Source of the DNA: Streptomyces formicae
GTDB taxonomy: Bacteria; Actinomycetota; Actinomycetes; Streptomycetales; Streptomycetaceae
Direction: 5' to 3'
DNA length: 64,000 nt
Assembly: GCF_022647665.1 (NCBI RefSeq)
Contig: NZ_CP071872.1
Span: 6,138,001-6,202,000 of the forward strand
Shown here: positions 1 to 8,350 of the stretch, one piece after another
How positions within the stretch are numbered: position 1 is the first letter of the stretch
Layout of the letters: each line of letters begins with the position of its first letter
The notes under the pieces: generated by a model
The model's database searches: none
Told to the model about the DNA's origin: nothing
Seen by the model: the letters and a program-made list of their open reading frames with translations, nothing else
Made by a program: the position numbers and the translations under genes

Positions 1-83
1 CGCCCCGCATTCATCCGATCGTGTGAGGATTGAGGGCGGCGCTGACGGGTGCGACGCGAGTCGTAGAGTGGCCGGGCGTGATG

Positions 84-125
84 AGTGCACCGTGAAATTT
101 GATCTCCTGATCAGTGCACCGTGAA
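84..125. repeat. 13-bp direct repeat upstream of lipB
   Basis: The sequence AGTGCACCGTGAA occurs at 84-96 and again at 113-125, a spacing of 29 bp (close to three helical turns). The second copy ends about 20 bp before the GTG start of lipB and just before its ribosome binding site. Two aligned sites on one helix face would suit a dimeric DNA-binding protein, but no regulator is identified. It could also be a chance or replication-slippage duplication. Confidence 0.45.
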
Positions 126-144
126 GTCTTGAGGAGGCACAACG

Positions 145-960
145 GTGAGCGAGCTGCGATTTGTCCATCTGGGCTTCGGCGGCGACGCCGTCGAGTACCA
201 GGCGGCCTGGGACGAGCAGCGCCGCGTGCACGCGGCCCGGTTCGCCGGTGAGGTCCCCGACACCTGTCTGCTCCTGGAGCACCCGCCCGTCTACACGGCG
301 GGGCGGCGCACCGAGGACAGCGAGCGCCCGCTGGACGGCACCCCGGTCGTCGACGTGGACCGCGGCGGCAAGATCACCTGGCACGGCCCCGGCCAGCTCG
401 TCGGCTATCCGATCATGCAGCTGCCCCGCCCGGTGGACGTGGTCGCCCATGTCCGGCGTCTGGAGGAGGCGCTGATCCGTACGTGCGCGGAGTTCGGCGT
501 CGAGACCACACGGATCGAGGGCCGCAGCGGTGTGTGGGTGCTGGGCGACCCGACCGCAAGCACAGAGCGGCGCCCCGCGTTCGGCGGTCTCTCGCTCGAC
601 TTCGACCCGCGGCTGCACGACGAGGAGTTCGACCCGCGCCTCAGCGGTCCGGAGTACGCCCCGTCCAACGCGGGCCAGCGCCGCGAGGACCGCAAGCTCG
701 CCGCGATCGGCATCCGGGTCGCCAAGGGCGTGACGATGCACGGCTTCGCGCTGAACGTGAACCCGGACAACACCTGGTTCGACCGGATCGTGCCCTGCGG
801 CATCCGCGACGCGGGCGTGGCCTCGCTCGCCGGCGAGCTCGGGCGCGACGTGACGATCGCTGAGGTCCTGCCGGTCGTGGAGAAGCACCTCCGGGACGTC
901 CTGGAGAACGCGGACCTGAGGCCGCGCGCGATCGAGCCGGAGACGGCCGCGGCCGGCTAG
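145..960 (+). CDS. lipB: Octanoyltransferase LipB
   Basis: Transfers octanoate from octanoyl-ACP to the lipoyl domains of pyruvate and 2-oxoglutarate dehydrogenase E2 subunits and the glycine cleavage H protein, the first step of cytoplasmic lipoate assembly. The 271-residue product carries the family motif around RRTEDSE and GGKITWHGPGQL (about residues 51-80), a conserved Lys near 184 (DRKLAAIGIRV) and the catalytic Cys near 218 in VPCGIRDAGV. An extra acidic insert around residues 130-165 is typical of actinomycete LipB. The GTG start at 145 is chosen because GAGGAGG lies about 8 bp upstream. lipA follows, separated by a strong hairpin, so the two may be partly uncoupled. Confidence 0.96.
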   Translation: MSELRFVHLGFGGDAVEYQAAWDEQRRVHAARFAGEVPDTCLLLEHPPVYTAGRRTEDSERPLDGTPVVDVDRGGKITWHGPGQLVGYPIMQLPRPVDVVAHVRRLEEALIRTCAEFGVETTRIEGRSGVWVLGDPTASTERRPAFGGLSLDFDPRLHDEEFDPRLSGPEYAPSNAGQRREDRKLAAIGIRVAKGVTMHGFALNVNPDNTWFDRIVPCGIRDAGVASLAGELGRDVTIAEVLPVVEKHLRDVLENADLRPRAIEPETAAAG

Positions 961-1003
961 GGCCTGTCGTTCGGATCCGGCCTGATCCGAGCGACAGGCC
1001 CTA
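958..1003. terminator. Long hairpin overlapping the lipB stop codon
   Basis: An inverted repeat begins in the TAG stop of lipB and ends with CTA. The arms (958-976 and 985-1003) pair over about 19 bp with one mismatch around a short loop. There is no U tract, as is usual in Streptomyces. It may end transcription or stabilise the lipB mRNA end before lipA. Confidence 0.7.
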
Positions 1004-1107
1004 GGGAATGCCGATCCCTGGCCATAGGTTGCCCAGGCGTAAAGGCATCGCAATCAACGGGCGTACCCTGGGGTTCGCCGAAGAATCGAAGTGGTAGGGA
1101 GCCGGTC

Positions 1108-2073
1108 GTGTCCGCTGTCGCACCCGACGGACGCAAGATGCTGCGTCTGGAGGTCCGGAACAGCCAGACCCCCATCGAGCGCAAGCCCGAGTGGATCAAG
1201 ACCCGGGCGAAAATGGGCCCCGAGTACAACCAGCTGCAGAAACTCGTCAAGAGCGAGGGCCTGCACACGGTCTGCCAGGAGGCCGGCTGTCCGAACATCT
1301 TCGAGTGCTGGGAGGATCGCGAGGCGACCTTCCTCATCGGCGGCGACCAGTGCACCCGGCGCTGCGACTTCTGCCAGATCGACACGGGCAAGCCGCAGGC
1401 GCTCGACCGTGACGAGCCGCGCCGCGTGGGCGAGTCGGTCGTCACGATGGACCTGAACTACGCCACGATCACCGGCGTCGCCCGCGACGACCTGGAGGAC
1501 GGCGGCGCCTGGCTGTACGCGGAGACCGTGCGCCAGATCCACGCGCAGACGGCGGACCGCGAGGCCGGCCGCACCAAGGTCGAGCTGCTGATCCCCGACT
1601 TCAACGCGGAGCCGGACCAGCTGGCCGAGGTCTTCTCCTCGCGCCCCGAGGTGCTCGCGCACAACGTGGAGACGGTGCCTCGGATCTTCAAGCGCATCCG
1701 CCCGGGCTTCCGTTACGAGCGCTCCCTGAAGGTGATCACCGAGGCCCGCGCGGCCGGTCTGGTCACCAAGTCGAACCTGATCCTCGGCATGGGCGAGACC
1801 CGCGAGGAGGTCAGCGAGGCGCTTCAGCACCTGCACGACGCGGGCTGCGAGCTGATCACGATCACGCAGTACCTGCGGCCTTCGGTCCGGCACCACCCCG
1901 TGGAGCGCTGGGTGAAGCCGCAGGAGTTCGTCGAGCTGAAGGAGGAGGCCGACGAGATCGGCTTCTCCGGTGTGATGTCGGGCCCGCTGGTCCGCTCCTC
2001 GTACCGGGCGGGACGCCTCTTCCAGCAGGCGATGGAGAGGCGGGGCGAGGTCGCGGCTGCGCAGGCCGTGTGA
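1108..2073 (+). CDS. lipA: Lipoyl synthase LipA (radical SAM)
   Basis: Inserts two sulfur atoms into protein-bound octanoyl chains to complete lipoate. The 321-residue protein shows both diagnostic clusters: the auxiliary 4Fe-4S cysteines at about 56, 61 and 67 (VCQEAGCPNIFEC) and the radical SAM CX3CX2C at about 82, 86 and 89 (CTRRCDFC). The conserved C-terminal RSSY motif is present near the end (VRSSYRAG), supplying the serine ligand. The GTG start at 1108 follows GTAGGGAGCCG. It is the partner of lipB immediately upstream. Length is normal for the family and no disruption is seen. Confidence 0.97.
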   Translation: MSAVAPDGRKMLRLEVRNSQTPIERKPEWIKTRAKMGPEYNQLQKLVKSEGLHTVCQEAGCPNIFECWEDREATFLIGGDQCTRRCDFCQIDTGKPQALDRDEPRRVGESVVTMDLNYATITGVARDDLEDGGAWLYAETVRQIHAQTADREAGRTKVELLIPDFNAEPDQLAEVFSSRPEVLAHNVETVPRIFKRIRPGFRYERSLKVITEARAAGLVTKSNLILGMGETREEVSEALQHLHDAGCELITITQYLRPSVRHHPVERWVKPQEFVELKEEADEIGFSGVMSGPLVRSSYRAGRLFQQAMERRGEVAAAQAV

Positions 2074-2128
2074 TCACTCGGTGTGAATTCCCGCACAAGA
2101 AACTACCGGCTGGTAACGGCCGATACGG

Positions 2129-2183
2129 CGCGGCCCTCACGCTCCCCGCAGGTCGGCGGCGCGTAAGGGCCGCGTCAGGCTTT
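2129..2183 (+). terminator. Putative terminator after lipA
   Basis: CGCGGCCCT (2129-2137) pairs with AGGGCCGCG (2166-2174), and CAGGCTTTT follows, giving a four-T run. The loop is long (28 nt). It sits about 55 bp after the lipA stop. Confidence 0.5.
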
Positions 2184-2270
2184 TGAGGTTCCGGGTAAAG
2201 GTTTCATCGGTGTTTGACCGGTCGGTCATGCCCTGGTAACACCAATCAGTGACTCTGGCTTTACGCAACG

Positions 2271-2304
2271 CACGCACCGCTCACGCACCGCTCACGCACC
2301 GCTC
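2271..2304. repeat. Triplicated 11-bp direct repeat
   Basis: Three consecutive copies of a unit close to ACGCACCGCTC lie about 50 bp upstream of the small gene at 2352. The position suggests a promoter or 5' leader element, or slippage. No known regulator site is recognised. Confidence 0.5.
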
Positions 2305-2351
2305 GCACGATCCTCCCGTTACTCACCACGCCCCTGAGGGAGAGTTCCGCC

Positions 2352-2555
2352 ATGCAGGCCGCGACCTTCGTACGCGCCAACGCCTTCCCGTCCGTCACCC
2401 AGACCCTCCGCGCCGTCGAGTCCGTACTCCTGCGCGGGGGCCAGCGCACCGCCCGCCGCAACGCCTGGACCGCCGTGCTCGAGGACCGGCGCCGCGCCAA
2501 GGACCGGGTCGAGGCGGAGCACGTGCTGGAGGCCACGCTGACCCGCTCCTCCTGA
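2352..2555 (+). CDS. Small conserved hypothetical protein (67 aa)
   Basis: A 67-residue, Arg/Ala-rich, mostly alpha-helical cytoplasmic protein with no recognisable catalytic motif (begins MQAATFVRANAFPS). A small gene in this position, between lipA and the DUF4191 gene, matches the S. coelicolor order as recalled. Third codon positions are strongly GC-biased, which supports coding. The ATG is preceded by GAGGGAGAG about 9 bp upstream, a good ribosome binding site. It ends 19 bp before the DUF4191 gene. Function unknown; the basic character would allow nucleic-acid binding, but that is only a guess. Confidence 0.75.
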   Translation: MQAATFVRANAFPSVTQTLRAVESVLLRGGQRTARRNAWTAVLEDRRRAKDRVEAEHVLEATLTRSS

Positions 2556-2574
2556 GCCACGTAAACTTCACTGC

Positions 2575-3279
2575 ATGGCGAGGAAGGAACAGGCAGCCGC
2601 GGCTGCCTCAGCGAACCCCGGGCGGCTCAAGCAGATCGCCCTGACGTACAAGATGACCCGGCGGGCCGATCCGAAGATCGGATTCATCCTCGCCGGCGTG
2701 GGGATCGTCACCCTCGGTGTCCTCCTTGCGATCGGCTTCCTGATCGGCCACCCGGTCTATCTGGGCATCCTGGGCCTCCTGCTGGCCTTCCTCGCGATGG
2801 CGATCATCTTCGGTCGCCGCGCCGAGCGGGCCGCCTTCGGGCAGATGGAAGGACAGCCGGGTGCGGCGGCAGCGGTGCTGCAGAACGTCGGCCGTGGCTG
2901 GACCACGACCCCGGCGATCGCGATGAACCGCAGCCAGGACGTCATCCACCGGGCCGTCGGCAAGGCCGGCATCGTGCTGGTGGCCGAGGGCAACCCGAAC
3001 CGGCTGAAGTCGATGCTGGCGGCCGAGAAGAAGAAGATGGCCCGGATCGTCGTGGACGTCCCGGTGCACGACCTGATCGTGGGCGACGGCGAGGGCCAGG
3101 TGCCGCTGAAGAAGCTGCGGACCACGATGGTCAAGCTGCCCCGGGTGCTGAGCGGCCCGCAGGTGACGACGACCAACGACCGGCTGCGGGCGATGGGCGA
3201 CCTGATGAGCAACATGCCGCTGCCCAAGGGTCCGATGCCGAAGGGCATGCGAATGCCGCGCGGCGGAAAGATGCGCTGA
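2575..3279 (+). CDS. DUF4191 integral membrane protein
   Basis: A 234-residue membrane protein of the actinobacterial DUF4191 family, with a basic N-terminus, two adjacent hydrophobic helices (about residues 40-62 and 65-84, separated by a short GHP turn) and a cytoplasmic C-terminal region ending in a Met/Pro/Lys-rich tail. The location downstream of lipA is conserved in Streptomyces as recalled. No enzymatic motif is seen and the role is unknown. It is followed by a strong hairpin shared with the convergent RDD gene. Confidence 0.85.
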   Translation: MARKEQAAAAASANPGRLKQIALTYKMTRRADPKIGFILAGVGIVTLGVLLAIGFLIGHPVYLGILGLLLAFLAMAIIFGRRAERAAFGQMEGQPGAAAAVLQNVGRGWTTTPAIAMNRSQDVIHRAVGKAGIVLVAEGNPNRLKSMLAAEKKKMARIVVDVPVHDLIVGDGEGQVPLKKLRTTMVKLPRVLSGPQVTTTNDRLRAMGDLMSNMPLPKGPMPKGMRMPRGGKMR

Positions 3280-3298
3280 CGCTTCGCGTACGGCGGTG

Positions 3299-3352
3299 CG
3301 GATATGGCGAAGGGCGCCCCGGTCGGAACCGGGGCGCCCTTCGCCATATCCG
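3299..3352. terminator. Bidirectional terminator between DUF4191 and RDD genes
   Basis: A perfect 25-bp inverted repeat with a CGGA tetraloop (arms 3299-3323 and 3328-3352) lies between two convergent genes and is followed by TTT on the plus strand. This is the strongest hairpin seen in the window. Confidence 0.9.
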
Positions 3353-3418
3353 TTTCGACGGCCCGTGGCCGTACACCTGGATCCGCTGGATCCGGATCAG
3401 CCAGATCAGTCAGATCAG

Positions 3419-3886
3419 TCAGATCCGCACCTGTACGGCCTTGGCCAGCCGGTCGTGCAGTCCGCGCCCGTCGCGGTCCCAGACGAGCGCCGGGATCGCC
3501 AGGCAGAGCAGCACGCTGCGGGCGAGGACCCTGCCGAGCCCGAGCCGCCCGCCGTCCTCGGCGACGACCCGGATGCCGAGGATCCGCTTGCCGGGCGTAC
3601 ACCCGACGGTGCCGACGGTGAGCACGCTCAGTACGAGGAAGATCAGCAGCGCCCAGTTGCCCGCCGCCTGCTGGCTGCCCTTCGCGAGCAGGCCGTACGC
3701 GATGAGCATGCACAGCGCCCAGTCGATGAAGAGCGCACCGAAGCGCCGGCCGAGCGGGGCGATGGCGCCCGGCCCCTGCTCCGGCAGCCCGAGCCGCTGG
3801 CCCCGGTAGCCGAAGTCGGCGCCCATGTCCTCGGCCGCCGCGCGGGGGCCGGAGAGCCACGAACCGATTGCTTGCCTGTTGTCCAC
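3419..3886 (-). CDS. RDD-domain integral membrane protein
   Basis: A 155-residue membrane protein with the RDD family signature: the R-x-x-A-x-x-I-D-W motif (GRRFGALFIDW) opening the first helix, a second hydrophobic helix (WALLIFLVLSVLTVG), then TPGKRILGIRVV and a last helix near LLCLAIPALVWD. The open frame extends further upstream to 4042, but GTG at 3886 (VDNRQAIGSWLSG) is preferred because the upstream residues lack family similarity and would overlap the glnA control region. It is divergent from glnA. RDD proteins are proposed transporters or sensors; the substrate is unknown here. Confidence 0.85.
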   Translation of the reverse strand: MDNRQAIGSWLSGPRAAAEDMGADFGYRGQRLGLPEQGPGAIAPLGRRFGALFIDWALCMLIAYGLLAKGSQQAAGNWALLIFLVLSVLTVGTVGCTPGKRILGIRVVAEDGGRLGLGRVLARSVLLCLAIPALVWDRDGRGLHDRLAKAVQVRI

Positions 3887-3969
3887 CCGTCCACGGTACT
3901 GTGCACGCTTTTGATCACCCCGCCCGGGCCCGTACAACCGCCTCGTCACACGACCCGCCACCGGCCCGG

Positions 3970-4007
3970 TTAACACCGGCGAAACAAATGAGTCATGCTG
4001 GAGAAAT
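3970..4007 (+). promoter_or_regulatory. GlnR-type operator upstream of glnA
   Basis: Four half-sites in the spacing expected for GlnR: TTAAC, six bases, GAAAC, six bases, GTCAT, six bases, GAAAT. The arrangement (AC-n-GAAAC repeated twice) agrees with the published Streptomyces GlnR box. The element ends 99 bp before the glnA ATG and lies in the divergent region shared with the RDD gene. Confidence 0.85.
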
Positions 4008-4106
4008 CCCGTCTGCCTAGGGTCGTGGTCAACGTGTGCCACCGCACTGGCTGCACGACCGAGTCACAACCCCGCCCCTCCTCGGGTCGGGAGGAGGAGG
4101 AGTTGG

Positions 4107-5516
4107 ATGTTCCAGAACGCCGACGACGCCAAGAAGTACATCGCGGACAACGACGTGAAGATGGTCGACGTCCGGTTCTGCGACCTTCCGGGCGTGATGC
4201 AGCACTTCACGATTCCGGCCACGGCGTTCGACCCGTCCGATGAGCTTGCCTTCGACGGCTCGTCGATCCGCGGCTTCCAGGCGATCCACGAGTCCGACAT
4301 GGCGCTGCGGGCGGACCTTTCCACCGCGCGGCTGGACCCGTTCCGCAAGGACAAGACCCTCAACATCAACTTCTTCATCCACGACCCGATCACGGGCGAG
4401 CAGTACAGCCGTGACCCGCGGAACATCGCGAAGAAGGCCGAGGCGTACCTCGCCTCCACCGGTATCGCGGACACCGCGTACTTCGGTCCCGAGGCCGAGT
4501 TCTACGTCTTCGACTCGGTGCGCTTCAACACCACGTCGAACGAGGGCTTCTACCACATCGACTCCGAGGCCGGCGCCTGGAACACCGGTGCGGTCGAGGA
4601 CAACCGCGGCTACAAGGTCCGCTACAAGGGCGGCTACTTCCCGGCCCCGCCGGTCGACCACTTCGCCGACCTGCGCGCCGAGATCTCCCTGGAGCTGGAG
4701 AACGTCGGCCTGCAGGTCGAGCGCCAGCACCACGAGGTCGGCACCGCCGGCCAGGCCGAGATCAACTACAAGTTCAACACGCTGCTCGCCGCCGCCGACG
4801 ACCTGATGCTCTTCAAGTACATCGTGAAGAACGTCGCGTGGCGCAACGGCAAGACCGCGACCTTCATGCCCAAGCCGATCTTCGGCGACAACGGCTCCGG
4901 CATGCACGTCCACCAGTCCCTGTGGCAGGGCGGCGCGCCGCTCTTCTACGACGAGCAGGGCTACGCGGGCCTCTCGGACACCGCCCGCTACTACATCGGC
5001 GGCATCCTGAAGCACGCCCCGTCACTGCTGGCCTTCACCAACCCGACGGTGAACTCGTACCACCGTCTGGTCCCGGGCTTCGAGGCCCCGGTCAACCTGG
5101 TCTACTCGCAGCGCAACCGCTCGGCTGCGATGCGTATCCCGATCACGGGCTCCAACCCGAAGGCCAAGCGCGTCGAGTTCCGCGCCCCGGACCCGTCCTC
5201 GAACCCGTACCTGGCCTTCTCCGCCCTGATGCTCGCGGGCCTCGACGGCATCAAGAACAAGATCGAGCCGGCCGAGCCGATCGACAAGGACCTCTACGAG
5301 CTCGCCCCCGAGGAGCACGCGGGCGTCCCGCAGGTCCCGACCTCCCTCCCGGCGGTCCTCGACGCCCTCGAGGCGGACAACGAGTACCTCCAGGCGGGCG
5401 GCGTCTTCACGTCGGACCTGATCGAGACGTGGATCGACTACAAGCGGACGAACGAGATCGCCCCGATCCAGCTCCGTCCGCACCCGCACGAGTTCGAGCT
5501 GTACTTCGACATCTAA
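4107..5516 (+). CDS. glnA: Glutamine synthetase type I
   Basis: Makes glutamine from glutamate, ammonia and ATP; dodecameric cytoplasmic GSI-beta enzyme, 469 residues, the normal length. It contains the beta-grasp signature DGSSIRGF near residues 50-57, the metal- and ATP-binding GPEAEFYVFD near 130-139, NGSGMHVHQS near 264-273, and the adenylylation loop KDLYELAPEE with the target Tyr at 397, so it should be regulated by GlnE-type adenylylation. The ATG follows a long GGAGGAGGAGGAG ribosome binding site. A GlnR box lies upstream. A second, type II enzyme is encoded at 40908. Confidence 0.98.
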   Translation: MFQNADDAKKYIADNDVKMVDVRFCDLPGVMQHFTIPATAFDPSDELAFDGSSIRGFQAIHESDMALRADLSTARLDPFRKDKTLNINFFIHDPITGEQYSRDPRNIAKKAEAYLASTGIADTAYFGPEAEFYVFDSVRFNTTSNEGFYHIDSEAGAWNTGAVEDNRGYKVRYKGGYFPAPPVDHFADLRAEISLELENVGLQVERQHHEVGTAGQAEINYKFNTLLAAADDLMLFKYIVKNVAWRNGKTATFMPKPIFGDNGSGMHVHQSLWQGGAPLFYDEQGYAGLSDTARYYIGGILKHAPSLLAFTNPTVNSYHRLVPGFEAPVNLVYSQRNRSAAMRIPITGSNPKAKRVEFRAPDPSSNPYLAFSALMLAGLDGIKNKIEPAEPIDKDLYELAPEEHAGVPQVPTSLPAVLDALEADNEYLQAGGVFTSDLIETWIDYKRTNEIAPIQLRPHPHEFELYFDI

Positions 5517-5563
5517 GAACGCCGCAGGTCAGAGCGGATTTCCGCTCGCCTGGGCCGTCTGTG

Positions 5564-5611
5564 GGCCGTCGGCCGTGTTCTTCCCTCGCGGGAAGAACAC
5601 GGCCGACGGCC
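5564..5611 (+). terminator. glnA terminator
   Basis: A perfect 22-bp stem with a TCGC loop (arms 5564-5585 and 5590-5611) followed by GTTTCTGT, starting 48 bp after the glnA stop. A related hairpin with a similar 5' flank occurs at 9460-9507. Confidence 0.9.
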
Positions 5612-5860
5612 GTTTCTGTGGAGTGTCCGCCCTGCGGTGAGGTCTGAAGAGGACCAGCGGCCTTGGGGCGGAGGGCCAGAACTGGTCACAGTTTGACTGT
5701 GTCCGCAACCGGCGATCAAGGCTTCGCGTCTCACAGACCGTGACCGCCACTTCCACCGACACCACCGCCCCGAGCACACCTGGCGGCCTGCCGTGAGGCA
5801 GCTCGGGTGCTGGCGGCACGGCCGTCGGTGACGGCACGTACAACTCACGATCGGAATCTG
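5612..5860. promoter_or_regulatory. Control region of multicopper oxidase gene, with dyad
   Basis: No gene is seen in this gap. A perfect dyad, CACAGT-TTG-ACTGTG (5687-5701), lies about 160 bp before the oxidase start and is the best operator candidate. A copper-responsive repressor would be a natural partner, but no known copper box is recognised. Confidence 0.35.
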
Positions 5861-7336
5861 ATGCTGAACCGTCGATCCTTCCTCACGGCGGCTGTGGCCA
5901 CGGCTTTCACCGCCGGCTGCACCAGCGAGCACGTGCCCGGCTCGGCGGCGAGCGGGCCTGGGACGAAGGGCGCCGCCTTGCGGATTCCCCGCCTGGCCCG
6001 CTCCTCGACCGATGCGGATGGCTACAAGGTCTTCCGTCTCACCCTGCAGGCCGACGGCCGATCCCGGTTCCTGCCCGGGCTCACCACCGCAACCTGGGGC
6101 ATCAACGGGGCGTACCTGGGCCCCACGGTCCGTGCCACCCGCGGAGACCGGGTGCGGATGGTGATCACCAACCGGACGCCCGACCCGAGCACGCTGCACT
6201 GGCACGGGATGCTGCTGCCCGCTGCCATGGACGGCGGCCCGCACCAGATGATCGAGCCGGGTGCCACCTGGAGTCCGCAGTGGACTCTGGACCAGCCGGC
6301 GTCGAGCCTGTGGTTCCACCCTCATCCGCACGAGGCGACCGCCGTGCAGGTCTACCGGGGCCTGGCCGGGATGTTCCTCGTCGACGAGCCCGGCGGGCCG
6401 AAGCTGCCAGATACCTACGGCGTGGACGACATCCCTCTGATTATCCAGGACAAGCGTTTCCACGAGGACGGCAGTCTCGACGAGGACGACGTCGACACCG
6501 GCCCCTACGGCTTCCTCGGCGACGTCATCCTCATCAACGGCACCTATCGTCCCGTTTTCAAGGTCCAGGCCCAGTCGGTGCGCTTCCGGCTGCTCAATGC
6601 CTCCAGCGCCCGTGTCTACCAGGTCGGTTTCTCCGACGGCCGCACCTTCCACGTAGTCGGAACCGACTCCGGCCTCACCGAGCACCCCATCGCCGTGAAG
6701 CGGCTCACCCTGAGCCCGGGCGAGCGAGCCGAGATCGTCGTCCGCTTCACCGCCGGCGAGGAGACCGTCATGAACAGCCGCGGCGACGACAGCTCCGACA
6801 TCCAGGAAGGAGACTTCGATCTCCTGAGGCTCGAAGCAGCCCCGACCCTGGCCGCCTCCCCGCCTCTGCCGGCCGCTCTCGCCCAGCCCGCCGCCAGACC
6901 GCCGGCCGGGGCTACCGTGCGGACGTTCGAACTCTCGGGCACGCACAATATCGACGGAACGAAGATGGACATGAACCGCATCGACACCGTCGTCCCCGCC
7001 GGCGCCCGTGAGATATGGGAGGTCCGAAACAACGGGAAGGCACACAACTTCCACGTCCACGGTGCGGACTTTCGCATTCTGGACCGTGCCGGACAGCCCC
7101 CGCAGCGTTACGAAACCGGCCCCAAGGACACCGTGTTCGTGCCCCCGAACAGCAACGTGCGACTGGCCGTGAACTTCACCCGCTACACCGATCCGACCGG
7201 CCCGTACATGTATCACTGCCACATCCTGCGACACGAGGACAAAGGCATGATGGGCCAGTTCGTCGTGGTGAAGCCCGGCACCGAGCAGCAAACCTCGCGC
7301 ACCCTCACCGGCATGGACGGCATGGACCACATGTAG
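5861..7336 (+). CDS. Multicopper oxidase, Tat-exported lipoprotein (CueO-like)
   Basis: A 491-residue periplasm-side/extracellular copper oxidase. The start at 5861 gives a Tat signal with lipobox (NRRSFLTAA then FTAGC), so the mature protein is probably lipid-anchored at Cys near 20. Three cupredoxin domains carry the copper ligands: HWHG at about 113-116, WFHPHPH near 150-156, HNFHVHG at about 395-401 and HCHILRHEDKGMM from about 452, the last supplying the type 1 Cys and axial Met. The layout is that of CueO/PcoA-like cuprous oxidases rather than the two-domain small laccases of Streptomyces. It is the only intact large gene in an otherwise decayed island after glnA, suggesting acquisition. 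Confidence 0.93.
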   Translation: MLNRRSFLTAAVATAFTAGCTSEHVPGSAASGPGTKGAALRIPRLARSSTDADGYKVFRLTLQADGRSRFLPGLTTATWGINGAYLGPTVRATRGDRVRMVITNRTPDPSTLHWHGMLLPAAMDGGPHQMIEPGATWSPQWTLDQPASSLWFHPHPHEATAVQVYRGLAGMFLVDEPGGPKLPDTYGVDDIPLIIQDKRFHEDGSLDEDDVDTGPYGFLGDVILINGTYRPVFKVQAQSVRFRLLNASSARVYQVGFSDGRTFHVVGTDSGLTEHPIAVKRLTLSPGERAEIVVRFTAGEETVMNSRGDDSSDIQEGDFDLLRLEAAPTLAASPPLPAALAQPAARPPAGATVRTFELSGTHNIDGTKMDMNRIDTVVPAGAREIWEVRNNGKAHNFHVHGADFRILDRAGQPPQRYETGPKDTVFVPPNSNVRLAVNFTRYTDPTGPYMYHCHILRHEDKGMMGQFVVVKPGTEQQTSRTLTGMDGMDHM

Positions 7337-7427
7337 CACCAGGCTCGCCCGCCACCTGGGTGCCAACGGTCAACGACCGCCCAAGGCCGAGCAGAGCGCC
7401 GCAGACTGCCGTTGGACACTTGGCAAA

Positions 7428-7620
7428 GTGGCCAAGGTAGCGGCCTGGATCACGGCCCAGGCCCTCGTGGCGGTGCTGCTCGGCGACCACGAGATCGTCA
7501 AGGCGGCCAGTCACGAGGCCGTCCGGTCGGGGCAGCAGATGGCCCCAGCACCAGCCCAGCGGCTCGCCCTCGCGGGCGGCGACGAACGCCACGGTGTTGG
7601 GAGTCACGGTGAAGGCCCGG
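7428..7620 (-). pseudogene. Fragment resembling a GNAT acetyltransferase
   Basis: The minus strand encodes about 60 residues with the flow of a GNAT domain: VAFVAAREGEPLGWCWG, then LLPRPDG, then LDDLVVAEQHRHEGLGRDPGR, which parallels the beta4 strand and the acetyl-CoA loop (R/Q-x-x-G-x-G/A). The N-terminal and C-terminal parts of a normal 150-residue enzyme are missing. It overlaps the opposite-strand regulator fragment. Assignment by eye only; the plus-strand frame here has no recognisable family. Confidence 0.4.
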
Positions 7621-7791
7621 GCGTTGGCGACAGTCGGCGACTCGGCAGGCGCGCTCGCCGCCCTCTCGGACGCCGAACGCTCCCGTGAGGCGATCTCGGG
7701 TCGGGGCGAAGTGCCGGGAGTCTTCGACTTTCCGGTCGCCAAGCAGTTTGCGTACGCCGGGACGACCCTCCTCGCCTTGGCCACTGCGTAG
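7594..7791 (+). pseudogene. C-terminal remnant of a TPR-type transcriptional regulator
   Basis: About 65 residues resemble the end of Streptomyces XRE regulators with TPR tails: an ARALATVGD-AGALAALSDAERSR helical pair followed by the characteristic FDFPVAKQFAYAGTTLL segment. No HTH or start region is present upstream; the preceding DNA instead matches an acetyltransferase fragment on the other strand. It is interpreted as debris of a former regulator gene in the island after glnA. Confidence 0.45.
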
Positions 7792-7825
7792 CCACTTGCG
7801 GCTGTTTTCGTGCGGCGGGCGGGCC

Positions 7826-8350
7826 TCAGCTCTTGACGGCCTCTGCGATCTGCAGGGCGGCCTGGGCCGGCGTGAGGTGCGTGGTGTCGACGACCTCGGC
7901 CTCGGCGTGCAGCCACGTGCGGGCCGCCTCGGCGTAGGGCTCAAGGTATTTGAGACGGAACGGGGAGTCGGGGCCAAGAACAGTGTCGCCCGCGATGCGC
8001 CCGCGGAGGGTGTCCTGGTCTGCGTGGAGGACGAAGTGCCGTACCGGAATGGCATGGTGGGCGAGGCCCGTGCTGATCTCGCGCCAGTACTGCTCGACCA
8101 GGACAGTCATGGGCATCACCAGAGTGCCGCCGGTGTAGTCGAGTACGCGGCGGGCGGTCTCGACGACGAGCTGCCGCCACGGCGGCCAGTGCTGGAAGTT
8201 GTCCGTCCCTGGCAGCCCCGGAGTGATGTCCATGAGTGTCTCGCCGACCTTCTCGGCGTCGAACACCCGTGAATCCGGGATCAGCTGCTGCACGAGTGGA
8301 CTGGTCGTCGTCTTGCCTGCGCCGTGGGTGCCATTGAGCCATACGATCAT
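7826..8350 (-). CDS. TmrB-like ATP-binding protein
   Basis: A 174-residue P-loop protein beginning MIVWLNGTHGAGKTTT, a Walker A at residues 7-14 directly after the first strand, as in the tunicamycin-resistance protein TmrB and related nucleotide kinases-like proteins. Downstream features such as FDAEKVGE, DYTGGTLVMPMTV and HFVLHAD (a DxD/kinase lid-like region) fit that family. ATG at 8350 is used because the family begins right at the P-loop strand. The frame stays open upstream to 8746, so an N-terminal extension is formally possible. The biological role is unknown; resistance to a nucleoside-like compound is one possibility. Confidence 0.8.
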   Translation of the reverse strand: MIVWLNGTHGAGKTTTSPLVQQLIPDSRVFDAEKVGETLMDITPGLPGTDNFQHWPPWRQLVVETARRVLDYTGGTLVMPMTVLVEQYWREISTGLAHHAIPVRHFVLHADQDTLRGRIAGDTVLGPDSPFRLKYLEPYAEAARTWLHAEAEVVDTTHLTPAQAALQIAEAVKS

